From contig JANTQA010000072.1 in assembly GCA_027625915.1 (NCBI GenBank), positions 496,001 through 560,000 of the forward strand: a DNA stretch of 64,000 bases. Direction: 5' to 3'. Shown piece by piece: positions 20,771 to 32,691 of the stretch. This DNA is from Anaeramoeba flamelloides. Taxonomy: Eukaryota; Metamonada; Anaeramoebidae. Below the pieces are notes generated by a model. It was not told the DNA's origin. It was given only the letters and a program-made list of their open reading frames with translations, and ran no database searches. Numbering within the stretch: the stretch's first letter is position 1; every line of letters starts with the position of its first letter. Made by a program: the position numbers and the translations under genes.

Positions 20771-21211
20771 AAAGCGTGCAAAAAAATATAAAGCGTGTTT
20801 CAAAATAAAAAGCGTGTTTTTTTGTTATAGAAGACCTATACATTAACCAATCAAAGAAACTGATAATAAACCCTAAAGCAAATATGGTATTAGTTTCTTA
20901 AAGTTCTATTATTTAAAGAGAAATTCTAAAAATTCAGGATCAAATTGGAATATTGATCTCAAAAAATAGATTTTATTTTTAATCATCAAAATAATAAAAA
21001 AATTCAAAAAAATTATGAATATTATGAAAAATTTTCAACTATTTGCATTAATAATTTAAATTTTACTGAAAATAAATAGTACTTTACTTTCAAAATTGAT
21101 TTGAGCTCAGGTATACTATTTGGTAGTAGATTGGATGTTGCCTTGGTACAAGAATAAAAAAAAGCACGGATAATATTTGGAAACACGGAATATAGTCGTT
21201 GTGCACGCATT
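20771..21211. mobile_element. Inverted-repeat element (GCGTG family), copy 1, in a MYB intron
   Basis: About 440 bp. The outer ends AAGCGTGCA / TGCACGCATT are inverted. An inner pair follows: GCGTGTTTCAAAATAAAA at 20793 against ATATTTGGAAACACGG ending 21188. Homologous copies lie at 36113-36504 and 51424-51862 in the same orientation. No protein is encoded. Confidence 0.78.
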
Positions 21212-21399
21212 ATTTTGATCACTGTATTCTACTATCACAATAATCCCAGTTAAAAATGAAACAACCAACATAATGGAAAATAATAACAACAATTTGTTTT
21301 GTTGTGATTTGGGTTTTCTCTTCTTTAAATGTGAAAATTAAAAAAAAAAACTTCTTTTTTAAATTTTTCAAATAAAAAAATTTTTTGTGTTTTTAAAAG

Positions 21400-21510
21400 G
21401 ATATCCGATTCGCGAAAGCTGTAAAAATGAACAAAGGAAAAGACTGGGAAAAAACAGCACAGCTTTTTGAAAAGAAAGATGCGACTCAGTGTCTTCATAG
21501 ATGGCAAAAG
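21400..21510 (+). CDS. MYB exon: rest of R1
   Basis: 37 codons, phase 0 on both sides (TTAAAAG acceptor, GTAATT donor). It encodes DIRFAKAVKMNKGKDWEKTA through ATQCLHRWQK, the second and third helices of R1 with the hallmark QCLHRWQK. Confidence 0.85.
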
Positions 21511-21557
21511 GTAATTCCCTATTGATCTTTTTTATACTTTTTAAATTTATATTTTAA

Positions 21558-22941
21558 GGGACTAGTCTTCGACGACAACAAGCAAAATTTTAAAATATGT
21601 TATTGGTGGTATTCTCTACTTACAAATTTTGTATATGCCAAGTTTCAAAAAATTCTGATCGACTTTGAAAGCTATAAATGAAAATTAGTTTAGTGAGAAC
21701 ATTTTTTTTTTCAATTTTTTTCTGAAAAAGAAAACTCTTAAATTCTAATTTTTTCTCACAATTTATCTATTTTTTACCCCGTTTATTGCAATTTTAATCA
21801 TTATTATACTATAACATTTCTTTTTTACCAGTAATATTAATATAAAGATTTTTTTTCAATTTTGAGATAAAACTTTTGCTTAACCAAAAAAATTGATATA
21901 TTTAACGGATTATAAAATAATTGTATTTTTTTAAGAATAGCAGTTATAATAATCAAAGTTAAAAAGTCATGTAAAAATTTTACTCTGAAATTTTGTTTTT
22001 GTATTAAGGGACTAGTCTCTATTAATTTTTTTTTTGACCAATAACTAAATAAGGAATCCTTATCTTGAAATATGTTTAGAATTGAAAATAGACAGGTTTT
22101 TTCAATGTTAGAACTTTTAGTTCTTGTTTTTTAAAAAATTTTGCAATTCTGTCAAAAAAAGTGACTTTTAAAAAATTTTTTTGAAAAAATATCTTTAAAG
22201 GATGAGAATTTTTTGATTAATTTTGGATTTAATTATTTTCTCAAAAATAATATTTATTCTGATTTTTAAAAAAGAAAAAATAATTTAAAACTAGTGAGTA
22301 TTTTCTCTTTCACTTCTGTTCATCCAACTTGACTCTATAAAGAACTCAATTTGTTTTATCAATAATTACTTTTTAAAAAAATAGTTCTTATTCTTTTCTT
22401 TGATTTTTTTTGACTCTGACAAAAACTTTTGGTATAGTAATTTGGGAACACTTTTTAAAACTTCAAATTCAACAAAAACAAAAGAGTGTAAACTGAAAAA
22501 GTAGATTCATGAAAAAAAAAAAGAATGGTACAAGAAAAGAAAGAAAATCTTTTATTAAGAGTAAAGCATATATTGTATATTTTTTTCAAATCAAACTGTT
22601 TTTTCATGCAAATCCAAAAAAACCTTTTCAGGTTTATTTTTCAAACTATTTTTTTGTTGGTATTCCACAAACATAGCAAGGTTTTGCTTTCTTGCTCATA
22701 TTTTTTTATATTTTTTGTATTTTTGCGAAAAGTTGAAAAAAAGCAACTTTCAAAAAAGTGAAAAAATGGAAAATTTTTTATTACTATAAAAACAATAACT
22801 AAATTTAATGAATGTCATTTAGCAAGATTTCATTAATATACTAAGAAGTTTTTCACTTTGATTTCAAATCTAAGTAATTGGCAAAAAAAATTCTAAATCT
22901 CTATTAAATTTACCTAAAAAAAATTAATATAGACTAGTCCC
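21558..22941. mobile_element. TTAA-flanked inverted-repeat element(s) in MYB intron 2
   Basis: The core element spans 22008-22941 (934 bp). Its ends are GGGACTAGTCTCTATTAATT and the near-perfect reverse complement, and TTAA lies directly outside each end (22004-22007 and 22942-22945). TTAA duplication is typical of piggyBac-like elements. A third terminus, TTAAGGGACTAGTCTTC, occurs in the same orientation at 21554, 450 bp upstream, so an older or nested copy shares the site. No transposase is encoded, so the element is non-autonomous. Confidence 0.82.
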
Positions 22942-23344
22942 TTAAAAGATATCTCGGATAAATCAAAAAGTAATCAAAATTTTTAAAAATAAATCCATAT
23001 TCCCCAAGAATAATTTATAAAACTGAAGCAAGACTTTACCAAGCCAGAATCTCGATATATAAAAGAAGATACAAACTCAAAAAAAAATTAGAACTTTTGG
23101 GTTTTGATCATATTTCAGAGCAATTAAAATTTTCAAAAAAAAAGGAAAAAAGGCAATGAAAAATATTCATTGGCAAATAGAAAATTTAAAATTATTAAAT
23201 GTAAATCTATTATAATTTTAGACAAAACTTAATTATAAATAGTTATGGGTGAAAAAGTCAAGAATATTTAAAAATTATCGGGTATAATAACAATATCAAT
23301 AAATAGTAGTGTAGTCAAGTGCAGTAAATTGCCGTATGGTGCAG

Positions 23345-23830
23345 TTAAGTGTTCTAGGTTTTCTTGAAGTTTTCTATTTTATCTGTGAAGTGTTCTAGGG
23401 TTTTTTTTTTGAGGTTTTCTATTTTATTTCTGAAGTGTTCTAGGTTTTTTTAAGTTTTCTATTTATTTTGAAAATCAATAGATTTTCGTTAGGTTTTTTT
23501 TACTTTTCGAAATAAACCGAAAATTTATTAAAATTTTTTCTTTATTTCTAAAGTAAAAAAAAAACTCAAAAAAACCTAGAACACTTCAGAAATAAAATAG
23601 AAAACCTCAAAAAAAAAAAACCTAGAACACTTCACAAATAAATAGAAAACTCAAGAAAAACTAACGGCGCTTTTCCAGAATTCAAAAGAATTAAGTAAAA
23701 TCTTTTAAATTAAAAATTATCTAACAGCACTTTTCCAGATTACAAAAGAATAGAGTAAAATTTTTGATTTTAATCTATCCTTTCAATTCATGGAAAATAT
23801 AACGAATATATCCAGCAAGTACCTATTTTT
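23345..23830. repeat. Hairpin array containing a ~310-bp palindrome (MYB intron 2)
   Basis: The left arm (about 23350-23450) carries GAAGTGTTCTAGG twice, alternating with TTTTCTATTTTAT. The right arm (about 23570-23665) is the near-perfect reverse complement (CCTAGAACACTTCAGAAAT...CCTAGAACACTTCACAAAT). Between them is a smaller module of the TTTTACTTTTCGAAATAAAC type. Two CTTTTCCAGA-type modules follow (to ~23815). The sequence is a nested version of the foldback family seen at 12356 and 44478. Confidence 0.85.
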
Positions 23831-24094
23831 TTTTTTTTAATTCAAGAAATAAAAAGAAAAAAATATGAGATTTTTTGAGAACCGATAGTGGGATAGTAGT
23901 AAATTAACCAAGCTACAATATGAATACAAGAGTTCGATCCATCTTAACCACATTATATCCGATTGTTTACAGTTTTCCCAAAAAGTTACAAAAGCCACCA
24001 AGACGCAATTTTAATGAAAAATCGGGTTTATGTCCCATAGCGCGCTAATTCTTTGAAGAAACTGTCTGGCCGATTTGAATCTTTTTGACTTTTA

Positions 24095-24256
24095 CAGTAA
24101 CTTCCACTTTTTGGGAACAAACTTTCAACAAAATTAATTGCACAAAAAAATCTGAAATTAAAGCACAATTTTTTGAATTTTTTTTCGCACAAATTATTTT
24201 ACTAGAATCCGAATTTTGTGCTTTAATTTGGGAATTTGATACTAGGTTACAGTAGT
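24095..24256. mobile_element. Palindromic MITE (GCACAAACTTT family), copy 1
   Basis: Flanked by inverted TTACAGTAACTTCC / GGTTACAGTAG ends. Internal motifs ACAAACTTTCAAC, AAATTAAAGCACAATTTT and TTTTGTGCTTTAATTT are shared with the copies at 36927, 62060 and 62341. A neighbouring GC-richer patch at 23880-24090 is of unknown origin. Confidence 0.65.
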
Positions 24257-25071
24257 CTTCAATTCATTTATGAATAAGTTTTGGGAAAAATCTTAATAAT
24301 GTGTAATTTATTGAAATTGGCCTTTAATTGAAGATAATTCCCTCATTGCCAGCTTTTTACGAATAAATAAAACATTTCTTTATTTGATAAAATTTATTAT
24401 TTCTTCAGTGGGATTAAGAGTCCAGTAATAAAAAGTTTGTTGGATTATTTTTTAAAAAAGTAGATATTCTTTTTCATTCTTTTTTTTAGGGTACAATTTA
24501 TAAAAATGGATTTTGTCAAAATCTTTTAATGATTTATTTTTTTGATATTTTATTCAATCATAAATCTTTTCAAACGAAAAAAAAATTGAATTATTTAATA
24601 TTTATTCAAAAAAAAAAAAAAAAAAAAAGATTCTTATTAATCTAAATAACACGAGTAGGAAATTGATTAATTCGAAAAAAATACTGAAAAATATTATGAA
24701 AATCACTTTTTTTTTTTTTTTTTTTTTTCTCAAGAATGATCTACAAGTAGTTACAAAGTATCAAATGAAAAATATAATCGACAATTCAAATATATTGACT
24801 TCCTAATCCGTTCATATTTTCGGATTTATTAAATAACATTATTTCACAAATATTTGTTTACTTTTATCTTCTATTTTATGATTTATTATGCAATATTAAT
24901 GAAATAAGAGGAATTATTTTTTATAAAGCACATTCTTAGGGATCTTTCAATTTCTTACAATAGGACCTTCTAATTAAAATATTATTAAAAAAAAGCATTT
25001 ATTTGAATTTTTCAACTTTAAATTCTATTTTTTATTAAAATATATTTTTCAACAAAACAAAAAACAAAAAG

Positions 25072-25217
25072 GTTTTAAATCCTGCACTAAAAAAGGGAAA
25101 ATGGACCGTAGAAGAAGACCAACTATTGAGGAAATATGTAAAAATATTAGGCGATTCAAAATGGTCAAAAGTTGCTCTGAATATACCTAGAAGAACATCA
25201 AAATAATGCAGAGAAAG
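25072..25217 (+). CDS. MYB exon: R1-R2 linker and R2 with in-frame TAA
   Basis: Begins VLNPALKKGKWTVEEDQLL after an A-rich AG acceptor. It ends AG|GTTTGC, which rejoins exon 26795 to give CRERWKNQLDP. The codon at 25204-25206 is TAA where the family has Gln (CAA), a single-base difference. Confidence 0.85.
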
Positions 25218-26794
25218 GTTTGCGACTATTTAATTATTTTTGATCATTTATCTTTGTTCAAAAATAAAAAATTGATTATTTTTTTGAGAAGTATGTATCT
25301 TTCACATGTTTTAATGTTCACAAATCCTCAAAAAAATTATTTATCATCCAAGGGTATAACCACTATTAGAAATTTTGTCAACCTCAAGAAGTGACTTACA
25401 CAAAAATCGATTTCCTGAATTTTCTTCATACTTGAGGAGTGGATTGAAACTAAAAATAAGTAATGTGAAAAAACACTTTTTTTAGTTGAAAAAATACAAA
25501 TTACAAAAAAAAAATTCATAGGATCTTAACCAGCAAAAAATTCAATTAACAAAAAAACAGTTTCAGATGATCAAAATATACAAAAAATTAAAATACCAAA
25601 AAAATACTGAAAGAATCTCTTTGACAAAAAATTCAAATAACAAAAAACAATTTTTGAGAGGATCTTTGGTTAGAAAAAAATTAAATGGAAATAAAAAAAA
25701 GATTCAAAGGATTTTTAATAATGAAAAATTCAAAAAAAAAAAAAAATCCAATCTTTTTCTTATTTTATATTTTCAAAGGGTTAAATTTCTTCAATTTGTA
25801 AAAAATCGTTTTCTATAAGTACAAAACCAATTTTAATGTATTGTAATTCCATTTTTGGTTGTTTTATAACTCTTTATGTTGGCCAAATTATGATTTTGGT
25901 AACATTCTTTTTTTAAAATAGCTCAATTTAAAAAAATCAAATAAAATCAAAAAAAAAAATCTATTACATCTCAAAAAAGTGTAAAAAAATGGACACTTTG
26001 AAACTAACACAGTTTTTTCAAAATTATATATTCTAATGATTTAAATTTCAAATTGAGTGTTGATCTTTGATACTTTTTTTTTCAAATGCCATCGGTTTAA
26101 TTATTGAATTTTTGAAATTTATCATACAACCACAGGCCGATTTATTCCACATAGGTAGCACTCATAAACAAGGATGAAAAGAAAAAAACATGTCAAACGG
26201 ACAATTTACCCGTTCTTGGCTATACGCTTGTGATATTAGTCCAAAAAAAAAAAAAAAAATTAATTTCATAAACTCAATAAGAAACAATTGCCAAAGTTGA
26301 GTTGCATCCGTGATTTTGTTTTTGATAAACAAAAATAGTAATAAACAAATGCAAACTTACAATTTCTCATTTTTTTGATCAGTGTGTAATTAAAGTTTCA
26401 ATTAAGTGAAATTTTCATTTATATAATTCAAAAATTTCTTTTAATTTTTATAAAGTTTGAAAAAGAATTTAATACAACTATTTGAGCATAATTTGATAGA
26501 TCTTTATCAATTTTGTTTAATTTGATATCTACAAAATAAAATGAAATGTCATTGACTTAGTTTATGATATATCAAAGTTTACAAAGATTTACCTCAAAAA
26601 AAAAAAAAAAAAAAAGATGATTTAACTTCAATTAAAAAGGTGTCAATGATTATTGACATGTTTGTGAGTTTTTATAAAATTTAATATTACTGTAAAGTTC
26701 CATAATTTTATTAAAAAAAAATGTAAAAGTTTCACATAGTTTTAATTTTAGTAATATTTACACATTTAAATATAAACACAAATAATGATAATAG

Positions 26795-27221
26795 ATGGAA
26801 AAATCAATTAGATCCTTCAATTCAAAAAAAGCCATGGTCAGAAGAGGAGGATAAGATCTTAATTGAAAAGCATAAAATTTATGGTAATAAATGGTCCAAA
26901 ATTAAACAATTTTTACCGGGTAGACCCGACAACAGAATTAAAAATAGATGGAATTCTACAATAAGCAAAATATTTTCCACGGGAAATAATTCTAATCTAC
27001 AAGATATGTCTCCCAGAAAAAGAGGGCGTCCAAAGAGGAGTAAAACAAAGCAAAAGCAAAAGCAAAAGATTAAGAAAAAAAAAAAGCACAAAAGGAAGCA
27101 TAATAAAATCAAAAAAATTGTGGTTTGTAAACGAAATTTTATTTTACCATTAAACTCCATGAATGATTCGTTATCTTGTGATTACACTAAAAAGGGGGTA
27201 ATATCAAAACAGCAGAAGTAG
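26795..27221 (+). CDS. MYB exon: R3 and basic tail
   Basis: Follows an ATAATAG acceptor. It encodes WKNQLDPSIQKKPWSEEEDK and the rest of R3 (PGRPDNRIKNRWN), then a Lys/Arg-rich AT-hook-like segment (SPRKRGRPKR). It stops at TAG 27219-27221, although coding-like Asn/Asp-rich sequence continues beyond. Confidence 0.83.
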
Positions 27222-28687
27222 AAACTTGAGCAAACATTAAATAATAATAATGATGATGATTATGATGGCAACTCATCAAATCTAACATTGCTTTCTAATA
27301 ACGCTTCAATTATTAATAATGGAGATACAAATAATTATTTAATTAAAAACAAAACAATTTTACTTTTCCCAAAAAAAAAATTCAAAAAAGAAAAATAAAT
27401 CACCAAAAAAGAAAATAATAAAAATCAAAAATGAAAAAATTCATGATCAAACAAAGAAATTTCAGAAAAAAAAAATTTCAAACAATCCAAATCAGATGAA
27501 AATAATAAATTTAGGAAAATTAAATACTCTAAATTCAACAAAAACAAGAAAAAGAGTTGGGAAAAAAAAAGGGAAAAAAAAGAAACAAATCATTCAAAAA
27601 CGGCTACGAACAATGAAAAATAAAGAAAAAAAACGAAAAGATTTACAAAAAAAATTATTTTCTGATGGGGAGGGTGGAGAAGTAAAAGAAAGGGGGGAGG
27701 GAAAAGAAAAAAAAGATGAATATATTAAAAATAATGAAACACATAAAATATTAACTTTTTATGATCAAAAAAATACAAATAAAATAATTAATGAGTTAAG
27801 AATGGATATTGAAAATATTAATGAAAATTCGAAAAAAATAAAATTCAGCACTCGAAAAATGTTTGTAAACACAGATAACAATTTTGGAAAAGAAAATATA
27901 AATAAAAAGAGCATCGAAAGGATAACTAAAAATGATTTTAAAGAAATTAATAATGGAAGGGGGTACGAAGAATATGAAGAATATGAAGAGGAGGAAGAGG
28001 AGGAAGAAGAGGAAGAGGAAGAGGAAGAGGAAGAAGAGGGGGGTGTTCGTGGTGGAAGAACTTGGTAATGGATCGGGGATTTAAATAGAGTCTGAAACAA
28101 AACAGCGATTTAATCCAAATTATTCAACCCCCAAAAAAAATTATCATTCAAAAAATGATGGTAAAAATATTATACTACAGGGATATTATCCTGCAACACC
28201 AATTTTTAATTTGTATTCAACCCCTCATTTCACTTTAGAGGCCCAATCCCCCTTTTATTATGGTGGGTTGCAATCACCATCCCTAACTAAAAACAATGGA
28301 TTCTTTTCACCTTCAAAAAATTTATTAAATAGGCATTTTTCTTCGCCGTACAGATATTCAAATATCCATACACGACCTAACGGGGATATTATAAATAATA
28401 TCGGTTCGTGGAATGATAATAATGATTTGAATAATAATCAAAAGAATAATGATGATTCCTCAAAGGAAAATAATTTTTTAATATTAAAAAAAAATAATTC
28501 AAATTCCCCAAATCAAAAATTTTCTTCTTTTGGTAAAAAAAAATCTTCTTCTAATCAAAATTCCAATTTGCTTTTTCCAATGAATTATCAACACAATGGT
28601 TTTACTAAAAAAAAAAATCAAATTTCAACTACAAAGCTATTCCAAAAACCTTTTCAAGAAATATATGAAAAAAAAAAAATGAAATAA

Positions 28688-31600
28688 TATTTTTTTTCAA
28701 TTTTTAGGGATTTTTCTCATCCTTTATAAAATTTTTGTTTCTTTTTCTTGCATCTTGTTAATAGCATATAATTGTAATAATAATATTCATAAAAAATATT
28801 TTTTTAATATTTTTGTTTTTTATCTTTTTAATACTAGATCAAAAAACTAAATACACTATACAATATTGTATTAAATAATAAATTGATTGATGTTAATATA
28901 TATATATATATATATATATATGTCTGTATGTGTGTATGTATGTATGTATACCTCTATACATTTACATTGGAACTTTTTGGCATACAATATACAAAAATAA
29001 TTTAAAAAAATAGATTTTTTTATTTTTAATATTATTTTAAGTGTGAGAATTATTTTCCTCTTTTGCCAAAAATTATATTTATTATTGTTGTTGTTATCGA
29101 GAGAAGTAATTAAAGAAAAGTTGAACAAAATAAAAAAGAGAGAAGAAGAAAAAATATTACAATTATTATAATAAAAAATAATAATATCAATTATATAATC
29201 CAATTATAAATTATATTTATCGTTGGATTTTCCAGAAATAGAATGTATTAAGGAAAATAATTTTTTTTTTTGCTCAGTTCTTTTGAATTCTGTTAAAAGA
29301 TAACTGTGGTTTCTATTTATTTTTCTATTTATTTTGAAAATAAATTGATTTTTGGTATAATGATAAAATCCTAGGAGAACTTAATGATACTTTTTTTCAA
29401 TTTGGGGAAAAAAAATTCATTAATTCTCATTTTATTCCTCGTTTCAATAGAAAGTGAAAGTAAGTATTTGTATATTCAAAATAAAAATAAATTAAAAACT
29501 GAGCTTTTTTCAATTTTTTGAAATTGAAAAATTTCTTATGTCAAAAAATATTTAAAATGGAAGGAGTTTACTACCATATTAAAAATAAGACATTTAAACA
29601 ATTTATTTAAAAAGATTATCGTATGTTATGAACAAAGTAAAATAATAATTTTGTAAATTTTATAAAAAAGAAAAAAAAAATATATAATGATTGGAGTTAT
29701 ATTTGATTTACTCTGGATATAAGTTAATCCTATGAAAATAATCGTAAAACCTGGATTTCTGAATTAAAAAAAATAGAAATTTATTAAAAAAGATTATTAT
29801 TACTAATATTATTAACAAAAAAGGTCATTCAATTATTATATACCTAGTTGATGATTGATGTTTTTTTGAGTCTTTTATTATATTTTCTAAAAAGAATTTG
29901 GGAATTTTGATAAAAAGATGAAATAAAAACTCAACTCAAAAGAAATATAACTAAATAAAAGAAATTAGGATAACTGTCATTATTTGTGCGAAGTTTAGAA
30001 AATAAGCAATATATTTTTCTTGATAGGGTAATATTCATAGTGCCCAGAAAAAAAAAATAGTTTACTTGTTGTTGAAAGAATGAATCAAATTGCGTGAATT
30101 GATATGGTTTGAAACGTGAGGATATTTAATGAAAAAAAATTAATTAAAAAAAAATAAAAAAAAAAAAAGAAAAAGTATTTTTAGTTTTTTTTTTGTCATT
30201 TTTTTTTAGATCTTTAAAACTAGGGAATTCTTAAATTTTAATAAAAGTATTAAAAGTAAAAATGCTTGACAAAAAAATGTTTTTACTGAATTACAACATT
30301 TTTAAAAAGTTATTTTCTTGGCCCTCTTTGAACCCAAAAAATAAATACGTTTAGTCAATAACAATACCCTTTGAATTCTATATTTGTTTTTTTTTATAAA
30401 AAAAAACATAATTGGTTAATCAAGATCTCGAGAAGATTCATATTTCTTCTATCCATTTGTTCCTTCTATTTTTTTTTATCTTTTGCAAAATTAACCAAAT
30501 GTTCAACTATTTATCTCGCAATAAAACTAAAGAAGGGGATAGAGAGAGAAAAAAAACTAATAATACTCATAATCAATAAAGTATTATTTAAGATTTTTTT
30601 TTTTTTTTCTGGAAATAACAAATCTAAATATTCCTATAAAAAGCTGTTTTGTATCATTTTTTTAGCTCATTTTTCAAAAAAAAAAACTCCCAGTCATTTT
30701 TGAGAACTGAACAAAATTGTAAGAGTTATTTTTTGAAACGGGTTAGATAATACCAATACTAAAATAAAATACAATACAAACAAAAAACAAAAAAATTATT
30801 TCAGATTTTCAATCTTTTAGAAAATCAATAAAACAAAAAATGTAATAAATTCTACCAATTTTTTTAATAATTTTGAAAATTTTTCTCTCATACCGAATTT
30901 CCCAAAATCATCTTTAAAGTACTCAACTCAAACAAATTGAACAATTTGATCTAGAAATTTTCACTTCCATTAATTTTTTGCTTATTGTTTGGTAAAGACA
31001 TTCAAATTGTACGAGCTTGATGATTAAAAGACTCTTTTAATTTTTACTTTTTTTGAAAATTAGTATAACCTACTATACTTGATCTAAAAAAATTTAACAA
31101 TTTGATTTATCCTTCAATTATTCTAATTTTAATAATTAGAAACTCTCACCATCATCCCAAAAAGTTATTTTGAATTATAAAAAATAACAATTCACAATTT
31201 GAAAATAGCCAAAATTGAAAGAATAAGCAAGTGGTAAGAAGTTGATCAAAAGTATAAGCTAATTAAATCATCTTTGTCGAAATTTTATTTTTTGTCATTT
31301 TTTAAGCCTATCCATTAGAAAAATGATAAATATATTAATTCTGTGAATATATCTATATTTAATATGTCCTTAATAAAATTAAGCACTATTTTTTTCTGAT
31401 TAATATTTTTCGAAATTAAGAACTAACTTAATTCAATTAAACACTGTGATAATTTTTTTTAGAATAAAAACACTCTCAACTTTTGAATATCGAAAATATT
31501 TTTTGGAATTACGTGCACTTTTTTATTTTTTTTTGAAAAATTGGGGTTGAGAAAAGTTTGAAATAAAAGAATAAGTTAATATATTAAATTAGAATGCTTT

Positions 31601-32691
31601 TCCAGAGGGTTTATCCTTTTAGTTTCACTTTTTTTTATTTTACCATTTAAAACGAAAAAAAAACATTTGAAGACCAAATTCGTCCCTTTTGTGAAAAGAA
31701 AATTCCCCAGAATTTAGAATTTGTTTTTGTAAATGGGTTAAAACAAGATAGTGTATCTAAAAATATACATAATTTCAAGGTTGAAATCAATGATTTTGGC
31801 AAAAAATGTTTTCAAGAAAAAGCTAAATTGAAAATTTATTTATTTTTATTTTATCATTTTGTTTTTTTAATTGTATTAATCAAAAGTATTTGATCAGTTT
31901 TTCATTTTTAGTGTTTTTTGGTTCGAAGGGACATATAATCTGTACAAAATAAAAAAAAAAAAGTTCAAAATATCAAAATGATTGTTATTTACAAAATTTT
32001 ATTTTTACTCTTTGCAATTGTTATTATCGATACCCTTTTATCATTAATAACCATGTCACTTTTTTTTGTAAATCCTTTAGAATAAATAAAGATTTTTCAT
32101 AAGAAAATATTGGGCAGGTTAAATGGTCACAGACGAAAGAAAATTCCCCGTAACCATTAAAAGTCAATTAAATAAATAAGAAGTAAAAATCTTTTTAATC
32201 TTAGAAAAGTGATTTTCAAATGGGTAGAGCAATATTTACAGTTGATAATAGAATTGGAATCAATTTTTTTTTGATTTTTGAAAAAATGGAATTAAATCCT
32301 CAGTTTTGATAATACTCCTAATATTTGGAATTATAAATATTCTTTTTTTTTTTTTTTTTTTTTTGATTTAATTTATCGAAAAAATGATAAAGTTAAAGGA
32401 ATCCCAAAAAAAAATAATAACAGCAGCATATAAATCACAGAAAGAAAAATAACCAAATTGTATAGAAAGTAAATTGGGTTATTTAGTAAATAATTTCTCT
32501 TGTCTAGAAATACTATTTTTGTAATTCCATTTCATGTTCTAATTCTTTTTCCAATTCATTTTCAATTTTATTTTTGTTGGGTTCTTGTTTTAGAATAAGC
32601 TGCGTTTTTTGTATTTGAAGAATATTCATTTCTTCTCCATTCTTTTCTTGGTCTTTATCTTTTTTTCTTTTCATTCATCATCTTTCTGTTT
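28688..32691. other. Gap between the MYB and VPS9 genes, no gene seen
   Basis: AT-rich. It holds a (TA)n-(TGTA)n microsatellite at 28896-28950, a 3'-flank repeat (29090-29205) and a degraded hairpin module (about 29220-29300). An open frame at 30371-30703 is Phe/Lys-rich, lacks homology and follows poly-T/poly-A runs, so I do not call it. Confidence 0.5.
29090..29205. repeat. 3'-flank repeat, copy 1
   Basis: Matches 60420-60530: GAGAGAAGTAATTAA..., GAAGAAGAAAAAATATTA / GAAGAAGAAAAATAATTA, then AATAATAATATCA. In both places it follows the 3' end of a plus-strand gene by 350-400 bp and precedes a degraded hairpin module and a microsatellite. Confidence 0.55.

Larger units (their letters stand above)
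20351..28687 (+). pseudogene. Three-repeat MYB (c-MYB/MYB3R type) gene, apparently broken
   Basis: Encodes the R1-R2-R3 DNA-binding domain of cell-cycle MYB factors. Exons: 20351-20462, 21400-21510, 25072-25217 and from 26795. R1 has IWSNDEDIRFAKAV...CLHRWQK, R2 has KGKWTVEEDQLLRKYV...SKWSKVA, and R3 has KKPWSEEEDKILIEKH...NKWSKI...RIKNRWN. Tryptophan spacing and junction phases are as expected. Disruptions: TAA (25204-25206) exactly where R2 has its invariant Gln (RTSK-stop-CRERW), and TAG (27219-27221) after the basic tail. A frame change in the A10 run (27371-27380) and further breaks near the Glu-rich tract at ~28000-28090 follow. Frames remain coding-like to 28687 (TPHFTLEAQSPFYYGGLQSP). 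No ATG exon was found. A recent pseudogene is the best reading; assembly homopolymer errors or stop read-through are alternatives. Confidence 0.8.

Noticed and set aside
22525-22761. Open frame inside the TTAA element as a possible transposase
   Set aside because: It is Phe/Lys-rich, lacks any DDD/E-like spacing and starts in a poly-A tract.
23880-24000. tRNA-like patch around GAGTTCGATCC
   Set aside because: No acceptor, D or anticodon stem can be drawn on either strand around the T-loop-like sequence.
28059-28082. A 24-nt GT...AG stretch that might join the MYB C-terminal frames
   Set aside because: Splicing it gives a stop codon in the upstream frame and does not fit the downstream phase. 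The frame change is better explained by indels.
27765-28100. Minus-strand poly-Ser ORF
   Set aside because: Antisense of the Glu-rich tract in the MYB C-terminal region.
20351-28687. Genome-wide reassignment of TAA/TAG to Gln, suggested by three stops in the MYB gene that could read as Gln
   Set aside because: The other genes show long frames free of TAA/TAG and end in those codons just after conserved C-termini. Frameshifts in the same gene also favour decay or error.
30371-30703. 110-aa Phe/Ile/Lys-rich ORF
   Set aside because: Composition follows poly-T and poly-A runs, there is no domain or splice context, and it gives no sign of a real gene.
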